Of a stretch of 63,057 nt of DNA, positions 35,934 to 46,737 are shown one piece after another. Numbering within the stretch: position 1 is the stretch's first letter; every line of letters begins with the position of its first letter. The notes beneath the pieces are model-generated. The model was not told the DNA's origin, made no database searches, and saw only the letters and a program-made list of their open reading frames with translations. Made by a program: the position numbers and the translations under genes. Source of the stretch: Denitrobaculum tricleocarpae (GTDB lineage: Bacteria; Pseudomonadota; Alphaproteobacteria; Kiloniellales; Kiloniellaceae); assembly GCF_007004665.1 (NCBI RefSeq), contig NZ_ML660067.1, positions 1-63,057 of the forward strand. The letters are read 5' to 3'.

Positions 35934-37851
35934 GTGCGAAGGACCCGATCCCGCGCGCCTTGAGCGTCTCGGAAATCTCGGAAAGCACCGTGGGGTCGTC
36001 GATGGTGGCCGGCATCTTCCACTCCGCGCCGTCGGCGATCTTCTGCATGGTACCACGCAGAATCTTTCCGGAACGGGTTTTCGGCAGACGCTCCACGCAA
36101 ATCGCCAGCTTGAACGCCGCCACCGGACCGATGACCTCGCGCACCCGCTGAACCACCTCTTTTTCAATATCTGCCGTATCGCGGTCGACATCGGCGCTCA
36201 GGATCAGAAATCCGACCGGAATCTGTCCTTTCAGAGCATCTTCCACACCGACCACGGCGCATTCTGCAACCGCGGGGTGCCCGGCAATGGCTTCTTCGAT
36301 GCCGCCGGTCGAAAGCCGGTGCCCGGCCACGTTAATGATGTCGTCGGTGCGGGACATGATGAAGAGATAACCGTCTTCGTCCATCATGCCCGCGTCGGCG
36401 GTCTTGTAGTAGCCGGGGAACTCGCTCAAGTACGCGTCCTTGAAGCGGTCGTCCGCGTTCCAGAGCGTCGGCAGGCAGGAAGGCGGCAGGGGCAGCCTGA
36501 CCACGATGTTGCCGAGGGTTCCGGTCGGCACCGGATGGCCCTCGTCGTCGAGTACCTGCACGTCATAGCCGGGCATGGGCACGGTCGGCGAACCCAGTTT
36601 GACCGGCAACGCGCCCAGTCCCACCGGATTGCCCGCGATGGTCCAGCCGGTTTCCGTCTGCCACCAGTGATCGATGACCGGCACCTGCAGTTTCTCCTGC
36701 GCCCACTCGATGGTGTCGGGGTCGGCGCGTTCACCCGCCAGGAACAGCGTGCGCAGGGTCGAAATGTCATAGTTGGCGATCAGGCTACCCGAGGGATCTT
36801 CTTTCTTGATCGCCCGAAAGGCTGTCGGCGCCGTGAAAAGGGCCGCAACCTTATGCTCGTCGATCACGCGCCAGAAGGTGCCGGCGTCCGGTGTGCCGAC
36901 CGGCTTGCCCTCGAAGAGAATGCTGGTGCAGCCCTTCAGCAGCGGCGCGTAAACGATGTAGGAATGCCCGACCACCCAACCCACATCCGAAGCCGCCCAG
37001 AAGACCTCGCCCGCGTCGACGCCGTAGATGGCGTTCATCGTCCAGTGCAGGGCCACCATATGCCCGCCGTTGTCGCGGACCACCCCCTTGGGCTGACCGG
37101 TCGTGCCGGAGGTGTAGAGGATGTAAAGCGGATCGGTCGCTTTGACCGGGGTACAGGGTACCTTAGTGCCGCTGGCCTTATGCGCTTCGACGGCGGTCTT
37201 ATAATCCAGGTCCCGTCCCTCGATCAGCTCGCAAACCAGTTGCTCGCGCTGCAGAACAATGCAAGAGCCCGGCTTTTGCTCGACCATGTCAATAGCGGCA
37301 TCCAGTAGCGGCTTGTAGGCGACAGTTCGTCCGGGTTCCAGACCGCAAGAGGCGGAGATGATGGCTTTTGGCGTGCAGTCCTCGATCCGGGTCGCAAGTT
37401 CGTTGGCCGCGAAGCCGCCGAAGACAACCGAATGCACGGCTCCCAGGCGCGCGCAGGCGAGCATGGCCACCGCCGCTTCCAGCACCATGGGCATGTAAAT
37501 GATGACGCGGTCGCCTTTGCCGACGTCCCGGTCCTTGAGCACAGCGGCGAGCGCCTCGACCTCGGCCTGCAGTTCCGCGTAGGTGACGCTGCGTTTGCTC
37601 CCGGTCATGGCGCTGTCGTGGACGATCGCGAGCTGGTCTGCCCGGCCGGACTGAACATGTCGGTCAACGGCGTTGTGGCAGGTGTTGCAGGTCGCATCCG
37701 GGAACCATTGACCATAGACCGCAGCTTCAGGATCGAATGCACGGCTCCAGGGCTCGAACCAGTCGAGTTCCTTCGCGCAGGCTTCCCAGAAGGCCTCCGG
37801 GTCGGACTTCCAGCTGGCGTAGGTTTCCTGGTACTTCGATCTATTCGTCAT
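35929..37851 (-). CDS. prpE: Propionyl-CoA synthetase
   Basis: 640 residues from the ATG at 37851 (GGGAGGG four bases before). AMP-forming acyl-CoA ligase: the P-loop-like ILYTSGTTGQPKGVVRD, WWQTETGWT, GYYKTADAGMMDEDGYLFIMSRTDDIINVAGHRLSTG and the catalytic Lys in RLPKTRSGKILRGTM. The N-terminal SDPEAFWE/CHNAVDRHV segments and the 'VVRDNGGH' variant match PrpE rather than acetyl-CoA synthetase. It activates propionate to propionyl-CoA. Last gene of the bioY-pccB-pccA-mcm-prpE operon. Confidence 0.93.
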   Translation of the reverse strand: MTNRSKYQETYASWKSDPEAFWEACAKELDWFEPWSRAFDPEAAVYGQWFPDATCNTCHNAVDRHVQSGRADQLAIVHDSAMTGSKRSVTYAELQAEVEALAAVLKDRDVGKGDRVIIYMPMVLEAAVAMLACARLGAVHSVVFGGFAANELATRIEDCTPKAIISASCGLEPGRTVAYKPLLDAAIDMVEQKPGSCIVLQREQLVCELIEGRDLDYKTAVEAHKASGTKVPCTPVKATDPLYILYTSGTTGQPKGVVRDNGGHMVALHWTMNAIYGVDAGEVFWAASDVGWVVGHSYIVYAPLLKGCTSILFEGKPVGTPDAGTFWRVIDEHKVAALFTAPTAFRAIKKEDPSGSLIANYDISTLRTLFLAGERADPDTIEWAQEKLQVPVIDHWWQTETGWTIAGNPVGLGALPVKLGSPTVPMPGYDVQVLDDEGHPVPTGTLGNIVVRLPLPPSCLPTLWNADDRFKDAYLSEFPGYYKTADAGMMDEDGYLFIMSRTDDIINVAGHRLSTGGIEEAIAGHPAVAECAVVGVEDALKGQIPVGFLILSADVDRDTADIEKEVVQRVREVIGPVAAFKLAICVERLPKTRSGKILRGTMQKIADGAEWKMPATIDDPTVLSEISETLKARGIGSFAP

Positions 37852-37916
37852 TCGACCCTCCCTTTTTTTCACCGCTCAAAGCCCGGCACGCGTAAGCGCA
37901 ACCGCACAGGCTTTGA

Positions 37917-40052
37917 TCAGCGATTTCGTCTTTCGCCCGTCAAGCAGCCCAGGACTGCGTTGGCGGCCTCAATTACATTGGTGCCGGGACCAAAGATATC
38001 AGCGACACCCGCTGCGCGCAGGAAGTCATAATCCTGCTCAGGGATCACTCCCCCGCAGACCACGGTGATGTCTTCGGCGCCCTTCGCCTTCAGATCCCCG
38101 ATCAGTTCGGGAATCAGCGTCTTGTGTCCCGCGGCCAGCGACGAGACGCCGACAACGTCCGCCTTCAGTTCAATAGCCCGGTTGGCCACCTCTTGCGGAG
38201 TCTCGAACATATCCGAGAGATCTACCGTAAAGCCCATGTCCGCGAAGGCGGTGGCGATCACCTTGGCGCCCCGGTCATGTCCGTCCTGGCCCATTTTCGC
38301 GAGCAGAATGTGGGGCTTGCGGCCCAGGCTCTCGGCATAGTCCAGGATCCGGCGCTGAAGGGCCTCATACTCGACATCGCCGGAATAGGCATCGTTGTAC
38401 ACGCCGGCGATCACTCGTGTTGTGGCTTTGTGGCGCTCAAAGGCGCGTTCCATGGCGCTGGAGATTTCGCCCAAAGTCGCGCGCGCCTTGGCTGCCGTGA
38501 CGGCGAACTCCAGCAGGTTGCCCTCGCCGGATTCGGCGGCGGCCTCCAAAGCATCCAGCGCTGCCTTACAGGCGGCAGGGTTCCGGGTCTTTTTGATCTT
38601 CTCCAGACGGGCGATCTGCGCGTCGCGCACCTTGACGTTATCGATGTCGAGAATATCGACCGGCGGTTCGTTCTCCAGCGTGTACTTATTCACCCCGACC
38701 ACGACGGTCTCGCGCTGATCGACACTGGCCTGCCGCTTGGCAGCGGCCTCCTCGATGCGCATTTTCGGCAGGCCCTGCTCCACGGCCTTTGTCATACCGC
38801 CCAGCGCCTCGACCTCCTGGATCATGGACCAGGCTTCGTCGACGAGATCCTGGGTCAGTCGCTCGATATAGTAGGAACCGCCGAGCGGATCGACCACGTC
38901 TGTCACGCCGGTCTCATGCTGCAGAATAAGCTGGGTGTTGCGGGCGATGCGCGCCGAAAACTCGGTCGGCAGGGCAATGGCCTCATCGAAGGAATTGGTG
39001 TGGAGGGACTGGGTGCCGCCCAGAACCGCTGCCATGGCCTCAAAGGCCGTGCGCACGACGTTGTTGTAGGGATCCTGTTCGGTCAGGGACACACCCGAAG
39101 TCTGACAATGCGTGCGCAGCATTTTCGAGCGCTCCGACTTGGCCCCGAAGTCGGTCATGATCTTTGCCCAGAGCTGGCGCGCGGCCCGCAGCTTGGCGAC
39201 CTCCATGAAGAAATCCATACCGATGCAGAAGAAGAAGGACAACCGACCGGCAAAGGCATCCACATCCAGTCCGCGCGACATGGCGGCGCGGACATATTCC
39301 ATGCCGTCGGCGAGCGTAAAGGCCAGCTCCTGCGCCAGGGTCGAGCCCGCCTCCTGCATATGGTAACCGGAGATCGAGATGGAGTTGAACTTCGGCATCT
39401 CCTGCGCGGTATAGACGATAATATCGGAGATAATGCGCATGGAGGGCGCGGGCGGATAGATGTAGGTGTTCCGCACCATGAACTCTTTCAGGATATCGTT
39501 CTGGATGGTGCCCGAAAGCTGGGAGCGGTCCACGCCCTGTTCCTCGCCCGCGACGATGAACATGGCCAGAACCGGGATCACGGCGCCGTTCATGGTCATG
39601 GAGACCGACATCTGGTCCAGGGGAATGCCGTCGAAGAGGATTTTCATGTCCTCGACGCTATCGATCGCAACCCCGGCCTTGCCCACATCTCCAACCACGC
39701 GCGGATGATCGGAGTCATAGCCCCGGTGGGTTGCCAGATCGAAGGCAACGGAAAGCCCCTTCTGTCCCGCGGCCAGATTCTTACGGTAAAAAGCGTTGGA
39801 TTCCTCCGCGGTGGAAAAGCCGGCGTATTGACGGATGGTCCAGGGCCGTCCCGCGTACATCGTTGCTTTCACGCCCCGCGTAAAGGGCGCGACACCGGGC
39901 ATTTCGGCCGCGGCGTCGCCCGGCACATCGGCGGCGGTGTAGAGCGGTTTCCGCAGCAGGCCGTCCGGTGTCTTTTTCTCGAGCGACGCAGGGTCGCCGC
40001 CCTTGAGTTCCTTCGACGCCAGCGTTTTCCAGTCCTCAAGGTTCTTGCTCAT
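37917..40052 (-). CDS. scpA: Methylmalonyl-CoA mutase
   Basis: 711 residues, a single-chain mutase. The substrate domain has [23 protein letters not shown] and the signature RISRNTQLIL-like ([27 protein letters not shown]). The C-terminal B12 domain carries the base-off motif [22 protein letters not shown] and later [11 protein letters not shown] and [15 protein letters not shown]. It isomerises (R)-methylmalonyl-CoA to succinyl-CoA with adenosylcobalamin. It overlaps the pccA stop by 4 bp. No epimerase or MeaB-type chaperone gene lies in the operon. Confidence 0.97.
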   Translation of the reverse strand: MSKNLEDWKTLASKELKGGDPASLEKKTPDGLLRKPLYTAADVPGDAAAEMPGVAPFTRGVKATMYAGRPWTIRQYAGFSTAEESNAFYRKNLAAGQKGLSVAFDLATHRGYDSDHPRVVGDVGKAGVAIDSVEDMKILFDGIPLDQMSVSMTMNGAVIPVLAMFIVAGEEQGVDRSQLSGTIQNDILKEFMVRNTYIYPPAPSMRIISDIIVYTAQEMPKFNSISISGYHMQEAGSTLAQELAFTLADGMEYVRAAMSRGLDVDAFAGRLSFFFCIGMDFFMEVAKLRAARQLWAKIMTDFGAKSERSKMLRTHCQTSGVSLTEQDPYNNVVRTAFEAMAAVLGGTQSLHTNSFDEAIALPTEFSARIARNTQLILQHETGVTDVVDPLGGSYYIERLTQDLVDEAWSMIQEVEALGGMTKAVEQGLPKMRIEEAAAKRQASVDQRETVVVGVNKYTLENEPPVDILDIDNVKVRDAQIARLEKIKKTRNPAACKAALDALEAAAESGEGNLLEFAVTAAKARATLGEISSAMERAFERHKATTRVIAGVYNDAYSGDVEYEALQRRILDYAESLGRKPHILLAKMGQDGHDRGAKVIATAFADMGFTVDLSDMFETPQEVANRAIELKADVVGVSSLAAGHKTLIPELIGDLKAKGAEDITVVCGGVIPEQDYDFLRAAGVADIFGPGTNVIEAANAVLGCLTGERRNR

Positions 40053-42055
40053 GCCGCAAACTCCATCATGACCGCGTCAACAGCGAGACTGTCACCGACG
40101 CTCACCAGAATTTTCTCAACCACCGCCGACTTTTCCGCCCGCAGGACGTTTTCCATCTTCATGGCTTCGACAATGGCCAGGGGTTGCCCTTCCTCGACCT
40201 TGTCCCCCTCGCTGACCTGGAGATTTATCACCAGGCCCGGCATGGGGCAGAGCAGCAGATTCGACGTATCCGGCGCCTCCTTGCGCGGCATGCGATCCAT
40301 CAGTTCGGCCAGACGCGGCGTCAGCACCTGAAGCCTGCAATCCACGCCGCGGTGGCGCAGCCGGTAGCCGCCAGGGATCGGTGCAACCTTGAACCAGAAG
40401 GCTTTGCCATCGATCATCATCTCCGCGACCGGCAGACCCGGCCGCCACTCGGTTTCAACGGAAAGTTCAGGTCCAGCCGCGAGAGAGACCCGATAACCGC
40501 CGGCGCTTTCCTCAAGCTCCACCGAGGTGCGCTTTTCATCGAAGCAGACAACGCGTCTGGCGCTATCGCCCTCGAGTCCCCTTTGGAAACGGGCGCCGGA
40601 GATCTGGGCACGACGTTTCGCCACGATGTGATCCAGCACTGTCACGCAGGCGCTCAGCCGCGCTTCGGTCCCCGCATCAGGCGTGACGCCTTCAAAACCC
40701 TCGGGATACTCCTCCGCGATGAAGCCCGTGGTCAGACGTCCCTCCCGCCAGCGCGGATGATCCATCAGCGCGGAGAGGAATGGCAGGTTGTTCCCGACAC
40801 CCTCCACCACGAACTGATCCAGCGCATCGGACATGGCATCTACCGCTTCGATCCGGGTCGGCGCCCAGGTGCAGAGCTTTGCGATCATCGGATCGTAGAA
40901 CATGGAAATCTCTGAACCCTCGACCACACCCGTATCGTTCCGGATTGCGAGCGTCTCTGTCGCTTCCTCCTCCGGCGGCTGATAACCCGTCAGGCGGCCG
41001 ATCGAAGGCAGGAAGTTTCGATAAGGGTCCTCGGCATAGAGCCGGCTTTCGACGGCCCAGCCGTTCAACTTGATGTCATCCTGGCGCAAGGCCAGTTTCT
41101 CGCCCGCCGCCACGCGGATCATCTGCTCCACAAGATCGATACCGGTGATCAGCTCGCTCACCGGATGCTCGACCTGCAGGCGGGTATTCATCTCCAGAAA
41201 ATAAAAGTTCCGGTCCTTGTCGGCGATGAATTCCACGGTTCCGGCGGAGTGATAGCCAACCGCCTTGGCCAGAGCGACGGACTGCTCGCCCATGGCCCTA
41301 CGCGTGGCCTCGTCGAGGAAGGGGGATGGCGCCTCCTCCACCACCTTCTGGTTCCGCCGCTGGATCGAACACTCGCGCTCGCCGACGTAGAGGCAGTTGC
41401 CGTGCTGATCGGCCAGGACCTGGATCTCGATATGCCGGGGTTCGGTGACGAACTTCTCGATAAAGATCCGATCGTCGCCAAAGCTGGAGGCCGCCTCGGA
41501 CTTGGAACGTTCGAAGCCTTCGCGGGCTTCATCATCGTTCCAGGCGATCCGCATGCCCTTGCCGCCGCCGCCGGCAGAGGCCTTGATCATCACCGGATAG
41601 CCGATCTCTGAAGCGATCTTAATCGCGTGTTCGGCGTCATCGATCAGGCCCATATGCCCGGGCACGGTCGAAACATCAGCTTCGGCGGCGATCTTCTTCG
41701 AAGTGATCTTGTCGCCCATGGCTTCGATGGCATTGGGCGGCGGGCCGATAAAGGTGATGCCCTCGGCTTTCAGGCGCTCGGCGAACTCGCGGCGCTCGGA
41801 GAGGAAACCATAGCCCGGATGAACCGCGTCGGCGCCGGTCTCTTTGCAGGCATCGATGATCTTGTCGATGATCAGGTAGCTTTCGGCGGCGGCAGCGGGT
41901 CCGATATGCACCGCTTCATCGGCCATCTCCACATGCAGGGCCGACTTGTCCGCATCGGAGTAGACTGCGACAGTGCCGATGCCCAGGCGCTTGGCGGTCT
42001 TAAAGACCCGGCAAGCGATTTCCCCGCGATTGGCGACCAGTATTTTCTTGAACAT
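40049..42055 (-). CDS. pccA: Propionyl-CoA carboxylase alpha subunit (biotin carboxylase and BCCP)
   Basis: 668 residues. Biotin carboxylase domain (1-450): [20 protein letters not shown], the ATP-grasp glycine loop [17 protein letters not shown], catalytic [17 protein letters not shown]/linker region follows, then the C-terminal biotinyl domain with the biotin attachment motif [12 protein letters not shown]. It carboxylates biotin for transfer to propionyl-CoA by PccB. ATG at 42055 lies 20 bp after pccB; it overlaps mcm by 4 bp. Confidence 0.97.
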   Translation of the reverse strand: MFKKILVANRGEIACRVFKTAKRLGIGTVAVYSDADKSALHVEMADEAVHIGPAAAAESYLIIDKIIDACKETGADAVHPGYGFLSERREFAERLKAEGITFIGPPPNAIEAMGDKITSKKIAAEADVSTVPGHMGLIDDAEHAIKIASEIGYPVMIKASAGGGGKGMRIAWNDDEAREGFERSKSEAASSFGDDRIFIEKFVTEPRHIEIQVLADQHGNCLYVGERECSIQRRNQKVVEEAPSPFLDEATRRAMGEQSVALAKAVGYHSAGTVEFIADKDRNFYFLEMNTRLQVEHPVSELITGIDLVEQMIRVAAGEKLALRQDDIKLNGWAVESRLYAEDPYRNFLPSIGRLTGYQPPEEEATETLAIRNDTGVVEGSEISMFYDPMIAKLCTWAPTRIEAVDAMSDALDQFVVEGVGNNLPFLSALMDHPRWREGRLTTGFIAEEYPEGFEGVTPDAGTEARLSACVTVLDHIVAKRRAQISGARFQRGLEGDSARRVVCFDEKRTSVELEESAGGYRVSLAAGPELSVETEWRPGLPVAEMMIDGKAFWFKVAPIPGGYRLRHRGVDCRLQVLTPRLAELMDRMPRKEAPDTSNLLLCPMPGLVINLQVSEGDKVEEGQPLAIVEAMKMENVLRAEKSAVVEKILVSVGDSLAVDAVMMEFAA

Positions 42056-42075
42056 ACGCGCTCCCCAATCTCTGC

Positions 42076-43608
42076 TTAAAGCGGAATATTGCTATGCCGC
42101 TTTTCAGGCAGGCGTTGATTTTTGGTTTTTAAGGCTTCAAAGGCACGCAGGACGCGGCGGCGCGTCGAATGCGGCATGATCACATCATCAATAAAGCCGC
42201 GTTGCGCCGCGATGAAGGGATTCGCAAAGCGGTCTTCATATTCTTTGGTGCGCTGCGCGGTCTTCTCAACATCGTCCAGCTCGGACCGATGGAGAATTTC
42301 GGTCGCGCCCTTGGCACCCATCACCGCGATCTGCGCCGTCGGCCAGGCATAGTTGACATCGGCGCGGATGTGCTGCGACGACATAACGACATAGGCGCCG
42401 CCATAGGCTTTGCGGGTAATCACCGTGACCTTGGGCACGGTGGCCTCGGCATAGGCAAACAACAGCTTGGCGCCGTGCTTGATGATGCCGCTGTATTCCT
42501 GCCCGACACCTGGCAGAAAGCCCGGAACGTCGACAAGCGTCAGCAGCGGGATGTTGAAAGAATCGCAAAAACGAACGAAGCGGCCGGCCTTTCTTGAACT
42601 GTCGATGTCCAGACACCCCGCCAGCACCATGGGCTGATTAGCTACAACCCCGACGGTCGAGCCGTTCAGGCGGATATACCCGCAGAGAATGTTACCGGCG
42701 TGCGCCTCCTGAACCTCGAAGAACTCCCCCTCGTCGGCAATCTTTGTGATCACCTCACGCATGTCATAGGGCTTGTTGGGGTTCTCCGGCACGATCGTGT
42801 CCAGCGACATCTCGACCCGCTCGGGATCGTCCGCAGTCGGCAGGACCGGCGGTTTTTCCTTGAAAGACAGGGGCAGGAAATCGAAGAGCCGCCGGATTTC
42901 CAGCAGCGCTTCCAGGTCGTTCTCGAAGGCGCCGTCGGCGACCGAGGACTTCTTGGTGTGGGTCGAGGCCCCGCCCAATTCCTCCGCCGTGACGATTTCG
43001 TTGGTAACGGTCTTGACCACATCGGGACCGGTGACGAACATATAGCTGCTGTCCTTCACCATATAGATGAAATCGGTCATGGCCGGCGAGTACACGGCGC
43101 CACCGGCACAGGGCCCCATGATCACGGAGATCTGAGGCACCACGCCCGAGGCCTGGACGTTGCGGTAGAAGACCTCGGCATAGCCGCCGAGCGACGCAAC
43201 GCCCTCCTGAATCCGTGCGCCGCCGGAATCATTCAGGCCAATGATGGGTGCCCCGTTCTGGACGGCGAGATCCATGACCTTACAGATCTTTTCGGCATGG
43301 GTTTCCGAGAGAGAACCGCCCAGAACCGTGAAGTCCTGGCTGAAGACGTAAACCGGGCGGCCGTTGATCGTACCCCAGCCGGTAACCACGCCGTCGCCGG
43401 GGACTTCGACCTTATCCATGCCGAAATCGACGCAGCGGTGGGTCTTGTACATATCGTATTCTTCGAAGGAGCCCTCATCGAGAAGCACCTCAATCCGCTC
43501 GCGCGCGGTCAGCTTGCCCTTGGCGTGCTGAGCATCGATCCGGCGCTGCCCGCCACCGAGGCGGGCCTGGACGCGGCGTTCCTCGAGCTGCTCGAGAATC
43601 TCCTGCAT
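42076..43608 (-). CDS. pccB: Propionyl-CoA carboxylase beta subunit (carboxyltransferase)
   Basis: 510 residues from the ATG at 43608, which shares a base with the bioY stop (TGATG). In-frame upstream extension to 43713 would read through bioY and is rejected. Crotonase-like carboxyltransferase: [71 protein letters not shown] and [14 protein letters not shown]. With PccA it forms the dodecameric enzyme making methylmalonyl-CoA. Confidence 0.97.
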   Translation of the reverse strand: MQEILEQLEERRVQARLGGGQRRIDAQHAKGKLTARERIEVLLDEGSFEEYDMYKTHRCVDFGMDKVEVPGDGVVTGWGTINGRPVYVFSQDFTVLGGSLSETHAEKICKVMDLAVQNGAPIIGLNDSGGARIQEGVASLGGYAEVFYRNVQASGVVPQISVIMGPCAGGAVYSPAMTDFIYMVKDSSYMFVTGPDVVKTVTNEIVTAEELGGASTHTKKSSVADGAFENDLEALLEIRRLFDFLPLSFKEKPPVLPTADDPERVEMSLDTIVPENPNKPYDMREVITKIADEGEFFEVQEAHAGNILCGYIRLNGSTVGVVANQPMVLAGCLDIDSSRKAGRFVRFCDSFNIPLLTLVDVPGFLPGVGQEYSGIIKHGAKLLFAYAEATVPKVTVITRKAYGGAYVVMSSQHIRADVNYAWPTAQIAVMGAKGATEILHRSELDDVEKTAQRTKEYEDRFANPFIAAQRGFIDDVIMPHSTRRRVLRAFEALKTKNQRLPEKRHSNIPL

Positions 43609-44186
43609 CAGCCGAGCCCTCGCGCCTTCAGGAAGCGCCAGGCAGCGGGGAATACGGCAGCAGCCAATGCCGCTTTCGCGAAGCCACCCAGGATGAAGGG
43701 ATAGAGCCCCCATTCCAGGATCGGCTTATCCCACCCGAAAAGAACACCAAGCCACAGCACACCAGGGAGCATAAGGATCGCCGTTCCAATCACCGCCACG
43801 GCAAAGGCCGTGAAGATATTCCGGTCCCAGCCGCGTTCAGCCAGCATACCCGATACATAAACGGCAATCAGGAAGCCCAGGAGATAACCGCCGGTCGGAC
43901 CCATCATGTAGGCCCAGCCGATGCCCTTTTCCGGCGTGCCTGTGAAGACCGGCAGACCCAGCGCACCCTGCGCAAGATAAAAGGCGACAGCCGCCAAACC
44001 CAGACGTGGACCGAGTGCCAGGCCAAGACCGATCACCACGAAGGTTTGCATGGTCATTGGCACCGGATAGAAAGGGATCGAGACCTTCGCCGAGAGCGTA
44101 ATAAGCAGCGAGGCAGCGGCCACAATGATGATATTGCGCAGCAGGGAATGGTCGAAATTTCTCGAAAGCGCGGCATGCAGTGTCAT
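43608..44186 (-). CDS. bioY: BioY biotin transporter S component
   Basis: 192 residues from the ATG at 44186, with GGAGG six bases upstream. Six helices; BioY hallmarks [20 protein letters not shown] and [15 protein letters not shown]. Binds and takes up biotin, alone or with an ECF AT module. Being first in the carboxylase operon, it would supply the cofactor covalently bound by PccA. The protein has a normal length; the upstream in-frame codons to 44288 are not needed. Confidence 0.94.
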   Translation of the reverse strand: MTLHAALSRNFDHSLLRNIIIVAAASLLITLSAKVSIPFYPVPMTMQTFVVIGLGLALGPRLGLAAVAFYLAQGALGLPVFTGTPEKGIGWAYMMGPTGGYLLGFLIAVYVSGMLAERGWDRNIFTAFAVAVIGTAILMLPGVLWLGVLFGWDKPILEWGLYPFILGGFAKAALAAAVFPAAWRFLKARGLG

Positions 44187-44251
44187 TTGATCCCTCCAGA
44201 TCCTAAAACTGAAGATCTTTCTATACACCCTTAACCCCGGGGAGTTCACGC

Positions 44252-44303
44252 TTGAAAGCGTAGCAATGTTAAAACTATAATGTTGCAACTTTTATTTTGC
44301 AAA
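44252..44303 (+). promoter_or_regulatory. pccR promoter with overlapping TTGCAA operators
   Basis: TTGAAA (44252-44257), an 18-bp spacer and TATAAT (44276-44281) form a near-consensus sigma-70 promoter. Two TTGCAA palindromes follow: GTTGCAAC (44282-44289) and TTTGCAAA (44296-44303), centred 14 bp apart at and after the predicted start site. TTTGCAAA-type elements are the known PccR/RamB recognition sequence. The transcript would be nearly leaderless, since the ATG is at 44312. Confidence 0.7.
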
Positions 44304-44311
44304 ATTGTGTA

Positions 44312-45730
44312 ATGCGCGCGAGAAAGCTCTTTGTCGGCCGCAAAATCCGGGAGATCCGTCAGGCCCACGCCCTGACCCAGGCGGCCTTCGCCGAGCGGCT
44401 GGAGATTTCCACGAGTTATCTGAACCAGCTGGAAAACAACCAGCGGCATGTGACGGCCCCTGTTCTCCTGGGCCTGGCGGAGGCCTTTTCGGTCGACATC
44501 GCCAGCCTTTCGGAGAACGACGACGACCGCCTGATCGCGGATCTGGCCGAAGCGGTGGCCGACCCCCTGCTCGGCGGGCAGCAACCCAGCAAGCAGGACC
44601 TGAAGGTCACTGTCCAGAACGCGCCCACCATGGCCCGGGCCTTTCTCTCCATGCATCAGGCGCTGCGCCGCGCGGGGGAACAGCTGGCCGAGTTGGACGA
44701 AACCCTGGAGCGCTCCGGCGCGCTCAACGAGCCGACGCCTTATGAAGAGGTCCGGGATTTCTTCCATTACCAGGACAACTACATCCACGATCTCGATCTG
44801 GCAGCGGAAGACCTGGCCAAGGGACTGGCCAGCGGATCGCGCAACCGGGTGCGGGTGCTGGCGGACTACATCGAGCGCCGTCACCGGGTGCGGGTCGTGA
44901 TCGGCAACGATGCCGAGACACCGGGCGCGATCCGCCATTACGATCCGACCGGGCGGGTGCTGACGCTCAACCCCAAAGTTGAGCCCTCCACCCATGCCTT
45001 TCAGATCGCCCACCAGATCGCGATCCTGGAGCACGGCCGTGCCATCGACGCCATCGCCGAAGCCGCCGATTTCCGCTCCCAGGATGCCGCGCCGGTCTGC
45101 CGGATCGGCCTGGCCAACTACTTCGCAGGCAGCGCCCTGCTGCCCTACGAGAGCTTCGCGGCGACCGCGCGCGAACTCAAACACGATCTGGACTTGCTGG
45201 GCGATCGCTTCGGGGCGAGCCACGAACAGGTGGCCCATCGGCTCAGCACCCTGCAGCGGCCGGGACAGAAGGGCGTGCCTTTTTTCTTTGCGCGGGTCGA
45301 TCAGGCCGGCACCATCACCAAACGCCACAGCGCCACGAAGCTGCAGTTCGCGCGTTTCGGTTCGGCCTGTCCGCTCTGGAACGTGCACCGCGCTTTCGAA
45401 ACCCCGACCCGCATTATCAGACAACTGGCGGAAACCCCGGACGGCGCCCGTTACCTCTGTCTTGCCATGGCAGTGACCAAACGCGGCGGCGGTTACAGCG
45501 ATCCGACCCAGCGCTACGCCCTGGCCTTGGGCTGCGAGATCAAGCACGCCAAGGAATTGATCTACGCCGAGGACCTCGATCTGGAGCGCGACCAGGCCTT
45601 CGAGCCCATCGGCATTTCCTGCCGGATCTGCGAGCGGCGCAGCTGCCACCAGCGCGCGGTCCCACCGCTGAAGCGCAGCCTGGAAGTCGATCCGAACCTG
45701 CGCAACATCATTCCCTACGCCTTCAAGTAA
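44312..45730 (+). CDS. pccR: PccR/ScfR-type short-chain fatty acyl-CoA regulator
   Basis: 472 residues from the ATG at 44312. An XRE helix-turn-helix (5-65: KIREIRQAHALTQAAFAERLEIS) precedes an IrrE/ImmA-like domain (about 170-260) and a C-terminal DUF2083 domain with Cys motifs CPLWNVHRAF and ISCRICERRSCHQRA. This is the short-chain acyl-CoA sensing ScfR family; PccR of Rhodobacter activates propionyl-CoA carboxylase genes. Divergent position next to bioY-pccBA-mcm-prpE and TTGCAA palindromes in between fit autoregulation plus operon control. Confidence 0.92.
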   Translation: MRARKLFVGRKIREIRQAHALTQAAFAERLEISTSYLNQLENNQRHVTAPVLLGLAEAFSVDIASLSENDDDRLIADLAEAVADPLLGGQQPSKQDLKVTVQNAPTMARAFLSMHQALRRAGEQLAELDETLERSGALNEPTPYEEVRDFFHYQDNYIHDLDLAAEDLAKGLASGSRNRVRVLADYIERRHRVRVVIGNDAETPGAIRHYDPTGRVLTLNPKVEPSTHAFQIAHQIAILEHGRAIDAIAEAADFRSQDAAPVCRIGLANYFAGSALLPYESFAATARELKHDLDLLGDRFGASHEQVAHRLSTLQRPGQKGVPFFFARVDQAGTITKRHSATKLQFARFGSACPLWNVHRAFETPTRIIRQLAETPDGARYLCLAMAVTKRGGGYSDPTQRYALALGCEIKHAKELIYAEDLDLERDQAFEPIGISCRICERRSCHQRAVPPLKRSLEVDPNLRNIIPYAFK

Positions 45731-45814
45731 CGGCACTTCTTCCTGAGCCACTCTCCCGCGCTAAGGATGCCCCCCGGGCGCCGGCGTTTCATCGCACTCC
45801 ATGGTCCTTTCTTT

Positions 45815-45875
45815 CATTTAACAATTTTGTTGAATGAATCTGAGGATTTGCTATATTCAACAAAATTGTTAAATG
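45815..45875. promoter_or_regulatory. Double ArsR-type operator around the arsR promoter
   Basis: A perfect 21-bp inverted repeat: arm 1 at 45815-45835, arm 2 at 45855-45875, 19 bp apart. Each arm itself contains the near-palindrome TTCAACAAAATTGTTAA (or its complement), so there are two operator copies. A TATATT -10 (45852-45857) lies at the edge of the second copy, so a bound repressor would block it. Confidence 0.8.
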
Positions 45876-45920
45876 ACAACCGAGGACAAACGCGGCATGG
45901 TCCGTCAATCGAGGTCAGAT

Positions 45921-46229
45921 ATGGATTCCGTCTTCGGAGCACTGGCAGATCCCACGCGCCGGGCGATCCTGGCGCGCCTGTCTCAGGGTGACGCGACCGT
46001 CAGCGAGCTCTCCGAACCCCACGACATGTCGCTTGCCGCGGTCTCCAGACACATTCACGTGCTGGCGGATGCCGGCCTCATGAGCCGGGTGAGAGAAGGC
46101 AAAAGGATCCGCTGCCGCCTCAACGCCCAGCCGCTGCGCGAGGCCACCTCGTGGCTTGCCGGTTATCAGGCCTTCTGGGATCAGACTCTCGACGCACTCG
46201 GCGAATTTCTGGAGGGCAAGGATGTCTGA
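45921..46229 (+). CDS. ArsR-family winged-helix repressor
   Basis: 102 residues from the ATG at 45921 (GAGG six bases before); ATGs at 45897 and 45873 are in frame, but the latter lies inside the operator. Begins MDSVFGALADPTRRAILARL, the standard opening of ArsR proteins paired with SRPBCC genes; recognition helix SLAAVSRHIHVLADAGL. No metal-binding Cys motif is visible, so the inducer is probably not a metal. It overlaps the SRPBCC gene by 8 bp. Confidence 0.9.
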   Translation: MDSVFGALADPTRRAILARLSQGDATVSELSEPHDMSLAAVSRHIHVLADAGLMSRVREGKRIRCRLNAQPLREATSWLAGYQAFWDQTLDALGEFLEGKDV

Positions 46230-46710
46230 CGACTCACTTTGGGCAAGCGGCGGTAATCCTCGGCGTGTTTTCGTGGAACGTACCTACCGGGTATCTCCCG
46301 AAACCGCGTTCGATGCCTGGATCAATCCTGATTCACTGACGCGTTGGTTTGGTCCGCCCGGCTTCACGGCCAGGATCCTGACCCACGACCCCCGGGTCGG
46401 CGGCACCTGGCGCTTTAACATGAGAAGTGTCGAGGGTGAGAGCTACCACCACTTCGGCCAGTTCGTAGAAGTGACGCCGCCGCGCAAACTGGTCTTCACC
46501 TGGGCATCGGAAGAACAGGTGGAGGGTTGGCGTGACGAGAAGAACGCGCCGACGGTGGTCACGGTCGAATTCACGCCCTGCCCCGAGGGTACCAAGGTCA
46601 CGGTCACCCACGAGAAGCTGATTTCGGATATGGCCCGGGATGCCCTGACCCGCGGGTGGGGTGGCGGACTGGAATGCCTCGAAGACTTTTTTGCGGATCA
46701 GTCTGCATAG
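46222..46710 (+). CDS. SRPBCC (AHSA1-like) protein
   Basis: 162 residues, START/Bet v1-like fold: VFVERTYRVSPETAFDAWINPDSLTRWFGPPGF at the start and GWGGGLECLEDFF at the end, as in AHA1/SRPBCC proteins. These bind hydrophobic ligands in a deep cavity; the ligand here is unknown. The ATG overlaps the repressor stop, so the two genes are coupled and presumably co-regulated by the double operator. Confidence 0.9.
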   Translation: MSDDSLWASGGNPRRVFVERTYRVSPETAFDAWINPDSLTRWFGPPGFTARILTHDPRVGGTWRFNMRSVEGESYHHFGQFVEVTPPRKLVFTWASEEQVEGWRDEKNAPTVVTVEFTPCPEGTKVTVTHEKLISDMARDALTRGWGGGLECLEDFFADQSA

Positions 46711-46737
46711 GCATCATCTTGATAAAGGGACAGCATA

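Noticed and set aside
38124-40331. A 735-codon plus-strand open frame
   Set aside because: Antisense to methylmalonyl-CoA mutase; no protein-like features.
43609-43713. N-terminal extension of PccB
   Set aside because: It would read through bioY in another frame; the ATG at 43608 matches the known PccB start and couples to bioY.
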